Of a DNA stretch of 64,000 nucleotides, positions 1 through 8,254 are shown piece by piece. Each line of letters starts with the position of its first letter. Position 1 is the stretch's first letter. Location: the NCBI RefSeq assembly GCF_008639165.1, contig NZ_CP029197.1, positions 6,080,001 through 6,144,000 on the forward strand. The letters are read 5' to 3'. The notes below the pieces were generated by a model that saw only the letters and a list, made by a program, of their open reading frames with translations, did no database searches and was not told the origin of the DNA. This DNA comes from Streptomyces venezuelae ATCC 10712. Lineage in GTDB: Bacteria; Actinomycetota; Actinomycetes; Streptomycetales; Streptomycetaceae. Both the position numbers and the translations under genes were made by a program.

Positions 1-277
1 GCCTCGCGGCAGCCATGGCGACGTGCACGGAGCCGTCCGCGGTGACCGCCCAGTCCGCTCCGCCACTGCTCACGTTGATGACTGCGCAAGGTGCCACCGT
101 AGCCAGGAGAGCTTCCACCTGCGCGCGACTTCGTACGTCGAGCTGGTGCCAGGCGCCATTCTGTGTGACGCCGGGGCGGGAATGGTACGAGGCATCTGCC
201 GCCCAGCCCTGCCCTCGTGCTTGACGCAGTAGCTCTGTCCCCAAGAACCCGCTGCCACCGATGATCAGCATCTTCAT
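1..277 (-). CDS. NAD(P)-binding sugar-nucleotide reductase/epimerase (5' part only)
   Basis: Only the first 92 codons lie in the window; the gene runs off the left edge. The protein opens with MKMLIIGGSGFLGTELL, a Rossmann-fold beta-alpha-beta unit with the GxxGxxG dinucleotide-binding signature (GGSGFLG, about residues 7-13). A segment reading VINVSSGGADWAVTADGSVH follows. This is the layout of extended short-chain dehydrogenases of the dTDP-4-dehydrorhamnose reductase (RmlD) and NAD-dependent epimerase group, which are soluble cytoplasmic enzymes of sugar-nucleotide metabolism. The ATG is the first start in frame. Substrate and exact reaction cannot be judged from the N-terminus alone. It may be host chromosome flanking the element. 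Confidence 0.8.
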   Translation of the reverse strand, partial: MKMLIIGGSGFLGTELLRQARGQGWAADASYHSRPGVTQNGAWHQLDVRSRAQVEALLATVAPCAVINVSSGGADWAVTADGSVHVAMAAAR

Positions 278-371
278 GCCGCCCACGCTAGGGGCTCGAC
301 CGCTTGGTCCCGCAGCGACCTTCGCGAAGTGATGCTGGTGCGCGCATGCCGGCCGCCGGGCGCTGGGTCGC

Positions 372-698
372 CTACTGGTCCCGCTCCTCCGCCGAGGTCG
401 GCTTTCGGTGTCGACCCCGGCCTTTGCCCATCGATGGCCGGTCCCACTCCGCAGGCTTCGCCTGCGCGGGCGGAGGCGGAAACAGAAGCGACTGGGCAGC
501 GGCCAGGTTCTCGGCAATGCCGACCACCTGCCACTCCGTGCCCGTCCACTCTTCGATCGCTCTCGGCGCGGCCGGGTCGACGTGGGCTCCGCGGTGAGGA
601 CCGTTGCCGAGCGGCACCGCGCGCTGCTTGCCCATCGAGGCGGCCCTGCGCTCGGCGCGTCGGCGCGCCCACTGTTCCAGTGGTTCGTCTTCCTGCAT
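372..698 (-). CDS. DUF6087 family protein
   Basis: A 108-residue hypothetical protein. It begins with an acidic stretch followed by EQWARRRAERR, then AVPLGNGPHRGAHVDPAAPR and a segment around EEWTGTEWQVVGIAEN. I recognise this layout from the small actinobacterial DUF6087 family, whose function is unknown. The coding frame stays open upstream of the ATG (in-frame RPELGHDAW), but no ATG, GTG or TTG occurs there, so the start is the nearest canonical one and the protein may be longer. It has no visible signal peptide or membrane segment. It is divergent from the WhiB gene to its right. Confidence 0.6.
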   Translation of the reverse strand: MQEDEPLEQWARRRAERRAASMGKQRAVPLGNGPHRGAHVDPAAPRAIEEWTGTEWQVVGIAENLAAAQSLLFPPPPAQAKPAEWDRPSMGKGRGRHRKPTSAEERDQ

Positions 699-894
699 CC
701 AGGCATCGTGGCCGAGTTCAGGCCTGGGCCGCCACCCTGTCCCTCGGATGAGTGATGACGTGTGGTGCGGTCACTCGATGGGGGGAAGTGTGAGGCGGGG
801 TGTAGACCTCCTGCATGTGCCTCCGTAGCGTGCCTGTTTCAGAAATCAGGGCAGCCGTGAGGGAAGCGCCTCAGGGAGGGGTCGGGGGGATCCG

Positions 895-1197
895 ATGCAT
901 GGAAACTGGGCGTCGCTTGGGCTGTGCCGGGCGGGGAACGCGGACGACCTCTTCGTCGAGGGTGCAGCCCAGAACCGCGCAAAGGCCCTGTGCGCAGGGT
1001 GTCCTGTGCGCGCCGAGTGCCTTGCTCACGCTCTCGACGAGCGGATCGAGCACGGCGTGTGGGGTGGTATGACGGAACGGGAGCGGCGGGCGCTGCTGAA
1101 ACGCCGGCCCACCGTACGGTCTTGGGCCGATCTCCTCAGAGCAGCTCGCCGCGAGCACGACGCAGTGCTGACCCCTTCTGGGCTCCGTTCCGCCTAA
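895..1197 (+). CDS. WhiB-family iron-sulfur transcriptional regulator
   Basis: A 100-residue protein with the four WhiB cysteines: C11, then C33-x2-C36-x5-C42 (LCAGCPVRAEC). These bind a [4Fe-4S] cluster in the family. The GVWGG turn at residues 54-58 and a basic C-terminal tail (TERERRALLKRR) used for sigma-factor and DNA contact follow. Wbl proteins are actinobacterial regulators of development, redox response and antibiotic resistance, and copies are common on mobile elements. The start was chosen behind GGGGGGA four bases upstream. The gene ends 10 bp before the stop codon of the opposing transposase, so the insertion sequence landed immediately downstream without interrupting it. Confidence 0.9.
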   Translation: MHGNWASLGLCRAGNADDLFVEGAAQNRAKALCAGCPVRAECLAHALDERIEHGVWGGMTERERRALLKRRPTVRSWADLLRAARREHDAVLTPSGLRSA

Positions 1198-1206
1198 CTG
1201 ACCGTT

Positions 1207-2061
1207 TCAGAATGCCGCTCGGAGCCGTCGGAGGCAGATGATGCTGCAGGCAAGTTCGAGCAGACCTTGGTGGAGGTCAGCGCGTCGTTCGTAGCGGGTT
1301 CGGAGTCGTTTGAACTGGTGCAGCCAGGCGAAGGCGCGTTCAACCACCCAGCGCACCTTGCCCAGTCCGGAGCCGTGGGCGACGCCGCGTCGGGCGATCA
1401 TCGGCTTGATGCCACGCTTCCACAGGAGGCGGCGGTACTTGTCGAAATCGTAGCCACGGTCGGCGTATAGCCGCCGGGGCTTGCGGCGAGGGCGTCCGCG
1501 CATGCCTCGGATCGGCGGGATGGCGTCCAGGAGCGGCAAGAGCTGGGTCACATCGTGGCGGTTGCCGCCGGTGATAATGACGGCGAGTGGGATGCCGCGC
1601 CGGTCAACGATCAGATGGTGCTTGGAGCCGGGGCGGGCCCGGTCGACTGGTGAGGGGCCGACATGGTCTCCCCCTTTGAGGGCTCGGACGTGCGAGCCGT
1701 CCACGGCGCAGTCGTCCAGGTCCAGAGAATCTGTGCGGCGCAGTTCAGTCAGCAGGGCGGCATGCAGGCGCGGCCAGACTCCGGCTTCGGTCCAGTCCCG
1801 CAATCGGCGCCAGGCCGTGACTCCGGAGCAGCCCACGGTCTCGGCGGGGATGTCGCGCCAGGAAGCACCGGTCCACAGAATGTACAGAATGCCGGCGAGA
1901 GCTGTCCTGTCTGGAACGCGAAGTCGTCCGGGGTGGCGGTGGCGCCGCACGGGGGCAGGTGGCAGTAGCGGAGCCACCCGCTCCCACAGGTCGTCCGAAA
2001 CAAGAGCAGCACGCACCTGGCCATCCTGCCGGTCAAGATCATCGGACGGGCCCGGGTTCAA
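1207..2061 (-). mobile_element. IS5-family insertion sequence transposase
   Basis: A 284-residue DDE transposase, apparently intact. The N-terminal part (about residues 22-105) has the IS5 helical domain with SDDLWERVAPLLPP and the insertion-domain motif GILYILWTGASWRDIP. Catalytic residues are visible as D121 (AVDGSHVRA), D201 (YADRGYDFDKYRRLL) and E241 (RWVVERAFAWLHQFKRLR), the last in the Y-2-R-3-E-6-K-like arrangement of the family. The start is probably TTG. I could not find convincing terminal inverted repeats or a target duplication in the flanks, so the limits given are those of the coding region and the right end may be degraded. Confidence 0.88.
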
Positions 2062-2194
2062 CTCATCCGGAAGGGGGCGGCCTGGGCGAAGGGATGCGGG
2101 AAATCCGCCTCCGGACGGTCCCGTGACGGCTGCCGCTGCCCTGGGGGGCGCCGTGTGGGTCGGGGCGGTGACCCGGACCCACTCGGCGCGGTGG

Positions 2195-5100
2195 TCAGGC
2201 TTTCGTGCCGGAGTTCCCGCCGGACGCGGGGGTGGCCCCGGACGCCGGCGCGGGGGTGGGCTGGGGCGTGTCGGTCTTGCCGCCCTGGTTGAGCATGCCG
2301 CCGAGGGCGCTGAGGTTGCCGCCTCCGGCTCCGCCGGTGACGAGCGGTGCCGCCTTGCCGGCGGCGTCGACCGCGATCTGGGCCATCTTCTGGAGGTGTT
2401 CGGTGGCGGTCTTGAGGGCTTCCTGGGCGCGGACGCCGGCTTCCTTGTCGTTGGTGGCTGCTGCCTCGATGCCCTTGCTGAGGATCTGGCTCATCTGGGT
2501 GAGGCCGCTCATGTCGCGGAACAGGTTGGCCGTGGTCATGGCCTGGACCGCCTGCAGGCCGTTCGGGTCGGGCATCGCCACCAGCGGGGTGAACTTGGCC
2601 TGGGAGGCGCCCATGCCGGCCGCGGTGGTGTCGAGGTTCTGTGCGCGTGAGGCGGTGGAGATGGGGGCGATGTCGGCGGGGGTGATCTGGATGGGCGAGT
2701 CCTTCCAGTTCCAGAAGCGGGTGAGGTCGATCTTCTCGGCCGAGTTGGACCGGCCGAGGACGGCCTCGGCGAAGACGCCGTTGGTGGCGATCGCGATCGT
2801 GTTGGTCGCCGGTGCCCCGAACGTGTTGTCGCCCGCCTTGCGGGAGTCGGTCCACTCCTCCCGTTCTTCTTCGCTGGCGAAGTTCCAGCGGAAGCCGAGG
2901 TAGTTGCCGGTGGCGGCGATCGGCTTCGGGTCCAGCAGAGTGCCGAGCGGTACCGGCGCGGCGGTCGAGCCCGCGGGGGTGTAGGAGTAGTTGGCGAGGA
3001 TGCGGCTGAGCGTCAGCTCGTCGGCGTTGGCCCACACGGCCTGGCTGTAGTGCCGGCTGTTGTCGTTCAGGTGGTCCAGGACCGCCTGGGGCACGTTCCC
3101 GCCCCGCACGTGGAACCCGAGCGACGCGACGTAGGTGCGGCTGCCGGACTTCACCGTCGAGCCGAACAGCCCGCAGATGGTCGAGGCGCCGCCGGCGTCC
3201 TCGGACAGGTCGGGTGCGACGGTGGTGGTCGCGGCGACGCCGAAGTTCGCCACGCCCGAGGTCATCTTCAGGCGCAGCCCGGCGAGGCTGCCGCGGGCTG
3301 CCTTGCCGGACCAGGCTTCGTAGGAGATCAGCTTGTCGGCGCCGCCGAAGGTGTAGGACGCCTGCTGTGCGCCGGCGCCGCCGATGTCGCCGCAGCCGAA
3401 GGTGTGGCTCGGGAAGACGACCTGGACGCCGCGGATGCCGTCGGTGTCGGACCAGACGTCGATCCGGGACGCGTAAGAAGAGTCCGCCTTCGGCTGGTCG
3501 TCGAAGGGTGTCTGTGTTTCTCGTCCCATGATCCGGCGCACGGTCCCGTTGCTCATGAGGACCCAGTAGTCCGCGCCGGCCGAGGCGATCTGCGCCAGTC
3601 CGGTAATGCTCTGGAGGCCGTTGGTCGCGGGACGGATCACGGTCGTCGCACCGGACTCCACCAGCAGGGGTGCCGTCTCGCCGCTGGACTGGGACTGGAC
3701 GACGGCCCAGAGCGCACCGTCGGACGTGGCGGACAGGCGCTGCACGCCCGGTCCGTTCCGCCGAATCCCGTCGGTGCCGCTGCGCTCGTAGACGACACCC
3801 TGCCGGGAGTACCACACCTTGTCCTTGCCGGTGACGGCGATGTCGTCGGCCGTGATACCCAGATTCACCCATGAGCTCGGGCCGCGCTGGTGGATGAGGT
3901 TGTTGGTGCCGACGACGAAGAGCGTGCCGTCCGTGCCGCAGGCGATGCGCAGCCCCCAGCCACTTGCTGGATCCATTCGCCAGGTCGTTCCGTCGAACTG
4001 CATGACTGCTTTGTCGGTCCTGAGCGCCCAGACGCTGTCCTTGGCCGGTGCGATGCCGATCAGACCGCCGCCCAGACCCGTGGTGGGTAAGGGGTTCCAC
4101 CGCTGGGTTGCCGGGTCGAACCGGACCGGGCTGCCGTCGGCCTTGCGCACCCCATACACGCCCATCGCCGAAGCGGCGATGTCGGTCAGCTCCACCCCGT
4201 CGAACTCCTGGCGATCCGGCATCTCCGGTGCCGAGCACGCGTCGAGCTTGCGCACGGTGGTGTCGAACGGGTTGGCCGCGCGGATCTTTGCCGCCCAGTC
4301 GACCGGTGCCACCGACGCGAGCACCTCCTTGTACCGCTGGAGGCTGGTGTGGGTGAAGGTGAGCTCCTGCAGCGGGATGAACAGACAGCGTTCCAGCTTG
4401 GTCGGTCTGGTCGTCACGTTGTAGACCTGGACGACCTCGTAGTACTGCACCGACATCGCGTGCATGTGGTTGTAGTTGGTAACGACCCGGGTGAAGACCT
4501 GGTCCTTCTCCGTCTGCGTCGTCTCGCGCACGACCGTCATGTTCCGGCTGCGGGCCGCGGTCGCAAGCTGCTGGGTCCGCGCGCTGATCCGCTGCGTCGC
4601 CTCCGCCGCGACCGTCTTCACGCCCGTGGAGCGCGACACCGACGTCGCGATGCCCGCGTTCGACGACTTGCTCCAGTTGCCGCCGCCGCCGATACCGAAG
4701 AGCGCGACGCCGACGCTGCCGCCGGAGCTGGACGACTGGCTGGCCTGGAATCCCTGGGAGTCGCCGTACTGCTCCTCGCGGGCGATCGCGTTCGCGACCT
4801 CGCTGATCGACCGATTCTGCTCGGTGGTCCCGGACAGCGCCTCGGCCTCGGACGCCGTCTCGGTGCCGGTGGCCCGGGTGGTGCGCTGCCAGTCGACGAC
4901 CGCGACCCTGGTGCTCTCGCCGGGCGCGAGCGCGAGGCTGTGCAGCAGCCTGCCGAGCGTGACGCCCTGGGCCGACCAGCTCTGCTCAGTGGTGACGATC
5001 ATGCCCTCGGCCGGGCGGTCGTAGAACGGCAGGTTCTCCTCGCCGAGGTCGATGGCACCGGTCAGGGCGCGTGCCGGCTTCGCCCCGGGGATGTCGGTGA

Positions 5101-5260
5101 GCACCACCGAGCGGTACCGGACGATCTCCGTCGGGTAGTTGCCGGTGGTGGGGAGCAGGTCCTTGGGCGTCGGGCCGTCGAGCATCGTCTTGTCCGCTTC
5201 GGACGCGGCAGGCGTACTCGCCGAGGTGGTCGCGGGTGTTCCGGTGCTCGGAGTGCTCAT
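2195..5260 (-). CDS. large modular protein with propeller-like and jacalin-like regions
   Basis: A 1021-residue protein, by far the largest single gene here. An N-terminal third of unknown fold contains a Ser/Gly-rich segment (about 170-205, with VGVALFGIGGGGNWS) and the conserved-looking TNYNHMHAMSVQYYEVVQVY. From about 360 to 590 come repeated short blades (VYGVRKADGSPVRF, VWALRTDKAVMQFDG, LFVVGTNNLIHQRGP, VWYSRQGVVYERSG, LWAVVQSQ), resembling tectonin/TECPR beta-propellers. A region of about 600-720 (RIDVWSDTDGIRGVQVVF, SYTFGGADKLISYEAWSG) resembles a jacalin lectin. The C-terminus is helical and ends in a Pro/Ala-rich tail. No signal peptide is seen. It stands alone beside the insertion sequence. 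Function is unknown; a carbohydrate-binding, toxin-like or secreted structural role is only inference. Confidence 0.75.
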   Translation of the reverse strand: MSTPSTGTPATTSASTPAASEADKTMLDGPTPKDLLPTTGNYPTEIVRYRSVVLTDIPGAKPARALTGAIDLGEENLPFYDRPAEGMIVTTEQSWSAQGVTLGRLLHSLALAPGESTRVAVVDWQRTTRATGTETASEAEALSGTTEQNRSISEVANAIAREEQYGDSQGFQASQSSSSGGSVGVALFGIGGGGNWSKSSNAGIATSVSRSTGVKTVAAEATQRISARTQQLATAARSRNMTVVRETTQTEKDQVFTRVVTNYNHMHAMSVQYYEVVQVYNVTTRPTKLERCLFIPLQELTFTHTSLQRYKEVLASVAPVDWAAKIRAANPFDTTVRKLDACSAPEMPDRQEFDGVELTDIAASAMGVYGVRKADGSPVRFDPATQRWNPLPTTGLGGGLIGIAPAKDSVWALRTDKAVMQFDGTTWRMDPASGWGLRIACGTDGTLFVVGTNNLIHQRGPSSWVNLGITADDIAVTGKDKVWYSRQGVVYERSGTDGIRRNGPGVQRLSATSDGALWAVVQSQSSGETAPLLVESGATTVIRPATNGLQSITGLAQIASAGADYWVLMSNGTVRRIMGRETQTPFDDQPKADSSYASRIDVWSDTDGIRGVQVVFPSHTFGCGDIGGAGAQQASYTFGGADKLISYEAWSGKAARGSLAGLRLKMTSGVANFGVAATTTVAPDLSEDAGGASTICGLFGSTVKSGSRTYVASLGFHVRGGNVPQAVLDHLNDNSRHYSQAVWANADELTLSRILANYSYTPAGSTAAPVPLGTLLDPKPIAATGNYLGFRWNFASEEEREEWTDSRKAGDNTFGAPATNTIAIATNGVFAEAVLGRSNSAEKIDLTRFWNWKDSPIQITPADIAPISTASRAQNLDTTAAGMGASQAKFTPLVAMPDPNGLQAVQAMTTANLFRDMSGLTQMSQILSKGIEAAATNDKEAGVRAQEALKTATEHLQKMAQIAVDAAGKAAPLVTGGAGGGNLSALGGMLNQGGKTDTPQPTPAPASGATPASGGNSGTKA

Positions 5261-5811
5261 CAAGTGTCCCGTCTCAGAAGGAGAGAAGGGCAGTCGCCAG
5301 GGCTGCCAGGCCCCACGGCGTCTGGCGCAAAGGCAACGACGCCTTCCGTAACGCTCGAAAGCTACACAGTTTGTTCACAGCAGCAGCAAGCTCTTCCGGA
5401 AATGGCCAGAAAAGGGCGCCCGAGAGGTCAATAACGCTTCCACAGCATGGAGTTGAGGGGGATGCCCTCCCACCTGACGGGCTTCATGACGCTGACCGCA
5501 CGGCCTTCCTGGTCTCGGAGCACAGGGATCGCACGGATCAAGGCCGCAGTGCGTACGGCGCGGCGGCCTCTGCCCTCCGGTGCGAACTGAGGAGCGGAGT
5601 AACCACGCGCCAAAGCCCGTTGTTGCCCATGGAGGAGACCAGCCTGTGCTTGATCCGGGTTGGCAGCACATGACTCCGGAAGCTCCGAAACTCTTTCTGA
5701 AACGAGCAGTAAGTCTGTGAGGGCTGGAGCGGATCCTGTTGGAGGAGGGGCGCCGTCGGTGGCAGCTGCTGGGACGCCCTTGTGGGCGCGTCCAGGTGCA
5801 GGACGTGCCGT
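5261..5811. other. 550-bp intergenic region
   Basis: No convincing gene. A 61-codon leftward frame at 5428-5613 starts at TTG without a ribosome binding site and has no recognisable features. The right part lies downstream of the 5812-7095 gene and the left part should hold the promoter of the large modular gene. I saw no strong hairpin. Confidence 0.4.
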
Positions 5812-7095
5812 TCAACGGCGATACGCGCGAGGCTGAGGGCCGGCGGCCGGGAGCCGAACGGCGGTCGCCGGAAGAGCCTTCGCACGAGGTGTGGGGGCGA
5901 GCGCTACGGCGGTCGAGGCCAGCTCGGCCAGGAGGTCCTCGGAGGCACAGGCGGAGAGACGTATCGTCCATGCTGCGCGGTCGAGGCTGTCGCCGCCGTG
6001 GACGGTCCAGCGGCCGGTCGTTGAATGTGGGGCGTGCTCGAAGGTGATCGAGCGGTCCTTCGCGGTCCAGCTGGTGTGGGCGGGGTGGCTCGCGGGGTGC
6101 CAGCCTGCGGCCCGCAGGATCTCGTGCGGGCCTTCGCCGGACCAGACCGGAGGAGCGTCGAGGTACTGCAGGATCGCCGCGATCAGGAGGGTGGGAGTGC
6201 CGGCGGTGATCGTGGTGTGCCACAGGCGTTCGCCGACTGGGCCGTTGTATTCGGCGATCATCCAGGCGACGTCGGTGCGGTGGCGGGCCTCGTGATCGAA
6301 CTCGGCCCGGGAGAGAAGGGATTCGTGGACGGCGATGGTCGTTTCGTCGAACGGCCGATACCTCTCCCACTGCGGGAGGCCGTCGAAGAGGGCCTGGAGG
6401 AATGATTCGTGCTCGCCAGGTCTCGCGGTAGGTGGCTCGGCTGTGGGTGCCACGGTCCTCCGGTGATCGGCCTGCGCTGCTCCCGTAAGGACTTGATGGA
6501 CGGTGCGTTCGAGGTCGGTCAGCGGGGCGGGGCCGGGGCGGACGGCGACGGAGTACAGCCGGTGGAACTCGGCGATGGCCTCCGTCTCGCTCTTGAACGT
6601 GGAGGTGACCTGCCGGACATGGTTCTCGCCGTGGAGGTGGACGTGGCGCCGGACGCCGGTGGTGTAGCTGGCGACGGCGACGGTGTTCTGTCCGTCGTCG
6701 GCGTGCAGGTGGACGACGAGACGGCCGTCGGCGATGTCGTCATGGATGCGCTGGGCTTCAGCGCTCACCTCGCGGACTTCTTCCATCGTGCACCAGGGGA
6801 AGGGGTAGTTGCTCCATTCCCACTCGGTGTTGATCTCGTCCTGGAGGCCGGGTGCGATGTCGACGGTGAAGCCGTATCGCTTCAGCTGTTCGGCCGCGGT
6901 GTCGGCGTAGTGGGGCTCGTCGCGGTCGATGCGGGCGAGCACCATGGTGGTGGGGCTGGTGCTGCTCCAGCCGAGGTCGTGGAGGTGGGAGCGGGCGGCG
7001 TCGGCCGTGGGGCCGCTGGTGGTGGCGATGACACCCGGGTGGTGGTCGGGCTGGAGGGCGAAGTGGATCTGGGCGTTGGCAGGGGCGTGGGGCAT
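5812..7095 (-). CDS. DUF317-domain protein with an N-terminal paralogous domain
   Basis: A 427-residue cytoplasmic-looking protein with two recognisable parts. Residues about 15-90 carry the roughly 80-residue domain found in five other proteins of this window (GVIATTSGPTADAARSHL, then RIDRDEPHYADTAAEQLKRY, then GFTVDIAPGLQD). The C-terminal region has the DUF317 signature: GWHPASHPAHTSWTAKDRSI, then GRWTVHGGDSLDRAAWTIRL, then a helix ending in a basic tail. DUF317 is a Streptomyces-enriched family of unknown function. AAGGA lies 5 bp before the ATG. It is the most downstream gene of the long leftward block, 13 bp from the preceding gene, so it is probably cotranscribed. Confidence 0.78.
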   Translation of the reverse strand: MPHAPANAQIHFALQPDHHPGVIATTSGPTADAARSHLHDLGWSSTSPTTMVLARIDRDEPHYADTAAEQLKRYGFTVDIAPGLQDEINTEWEWSNYPFPWCTMEEVREVSAEAQRIHDDIADGRLVVHLHADDGQNTVAVASYTTGVRRHVHLHGENHVRQVTSTFKSETEAIAEFHRLYSVAVRPGPAPLTDLERTVHQVLTGAAQADHRRTVAPTAEPPTARPGEHESFLQALFDGLPQWERYRPFDETTIAVHESLLSRAEFDHEARHRTDVAWMIAEYNGPVGERLWHTTITAGTPTLLIAAILQYLDAPPVWSGEGPHEILRAAGWHPASHPAHTSWTAKDRSITFEHAPHSTTGRWTVHGGDSLDRAAWTIRLSACASEDLLAELASTAVALAPTPRAKALPATAVRLPAAGPQPRAYRR

Positions 7096-7108
7096 CGGGG
7101 TCCTTCGG

Positions 7109-8254
7109 CTAGGGGACTCGGCCGGCGGTCGGCTGCCGGGCCGGGGGAGGGACTGGGGCGCGCTGGGTGGTGAGGGGACCGCGAGGACCGGCTCGTGGGC
7201 TGGTGGATTCAGCGGATGGGAGAGAAGCCGGTAGCGGTCGAGTGGCGTTCTGCCAGCGGCTGCGGACGGTGTGCAGGTCGGCGAGTGCGCGGCGGCTGCC
7301 GGTGACGAGCTGGTGCACGGTATTGGCCGGGTCCGAGGCGTACGCAGTGATTTGCCGGGCCGCGAGGAGGGCTCGGGCGAGCAGGTTCCGTTCGAGCAGC
7401 CGCTCCCCCCAGTAGTCCGCGGAGCCGACGGGCTCCGACAGCAGGGCGATCACGGCAGCCGGGGCGATACCGGTGGCCAGGAGGCCGCGCTGCTGGGCCT
7501 CCCACAGCATCGTGACCGGGTCCACGGGATCTCCGCGGTGGGCCAGTGCGGTCACGGCCTGCCACAGGCCGGCGTGGAGAGGGTCGAGGAAGTCGTCAGC
7601 GGTCAGCCAGCGCATCTCCCGGACCCGCTCCGGCCGGGACACGGAGCAGGCGAGCAACCACTGCTCGCCCTCCCGGTCTTCGTCCCCCTCGGCCGGCCGA
7701 GGGGTCGGCGGCAGAGGGGTGCGGGGCAGAGGGCGGGCGTGGGAGGGGAACCGTTCGGCCAGGCGATCGAGGTGCCTGGCGAGGGTGTCGGCGGCGGAGA
7801 GAGCGTGGCGGGGCCTGTCCGGCACGGCGGTGTCCGTGGCGGCCTGCGCGAGTTGCTCGGCGTAGAGGCCGATGGTGTGCCGGGCGTGCTCGGCGTGGAT
7901 GACGGCGGCGTACGCGGCCACGTGCTGGGGCTGGGGGCAGGCGGAGATGAGGGTGTGCATGTAGGAGGGGGTCAGGCCCGGCGCCTGCGGCCGGGCCTTG
8001 GCCAGGACCGCCGTGAGCCAGGTGAGCCCGGTGCTGCTGGTCATTTCCTCCGGCGTGGGGACCTCCCGCATCGCGGCGAAGACGGCGCCGTGGACGGGGC
8101 TGTCGAAGAACGAGGGGCTGAGGTCTTCCACGGCCGGTAGGAGCGCTGGCTGGAGGAGGACGGCGCCGAGCAGGGCCTGCTCCGCGTAGTGGAGCGGGGG
8201 GCGCTCGGTCGGTTCGTACAGATCCTCGGCATCGGTGTCGGGGGTGGGGTGCAT
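7109..8254 (-). CDS. protein with two DnaB helicase N-terminal domains and no ATPase
   Basis: A 381-residue protein. Residues about 20-120 (HYAEQALLGAVLLQPALLPA, FFDSPVHGAVFAAM) match the helical N-terminal domain of replicative helicase DnaB, which mediates ring assembly and primase contact. A second copy lies at about 205-300 (EQWLLACSVSRP, WLTADDFLDPLHAGLWQAVT). The RecA-like helicase domain, including any Walker A motif, is absent, so this cannot be a helicase. A replication accessory or decoy role on the host helicase is possible but is inference. The C-terminus is a Pro-rich tail. It overlaps the methyltransferase stop by one base (TGATG), indicating translational coupling. Confidence 0.8.
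   Translation of the reverse strand: MHPTPDTDAEDLYEPTERPPLHYAEQALLGAVLLQPALLPAVEDLSPSFFDSPVHGAVFAAMREVPTPEEMTSSTGLTWLTAVLAKARPQAPGLTPSYMHTLISACPQPQHVAAYAAVIHAEHARHTIGLYAEQLAQAATDTAVPDRPRHALSAADTLARHLDRLAERFPSHARPLPRTPLPPTPRPAEGDEDREGEQWLLACSVSRPERVREMRWLTADDFLDPLHAGLWQAVTALAHRGDPVDPVTMLWEAQQRGLLATGIAPAAVIALLSEPVGSADYWGERLLERNLLARALLAARQITAYASDPANTVHQLVTGSRRALADLHTVRSRWQNATRPLPASLPSAESTSPRAGPRGPLTTQRAPVPPPARQPTAGRVP

Noticed and set aside
1198..2130. Terminal inverted repeats of the IS5-like element
   Set aside because: GACCGTTT near 1203 and a GACCGTCC near 2120 on the other strand share only about eight of nineteen positions, too weak to define ends.
2058..4238. Long minus-strand open frame of 726 codons
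   Set aside because: Overlaps the large modular gene in another frame and has the Arg/Pro/His-rich composition typical of antisense or off-frame reading of GC-rich genes.
5428..5613. Possible 61-residue protein in the gap before the large modular gene
   Set aside because: TTG start without a ribosome binding site and no recognisable features.
7109..8254. Replicative helicase DnaB
   Set aside because: Two N-terminal DnaB-like domains are present but there is no Walker A or RecA-like domain.
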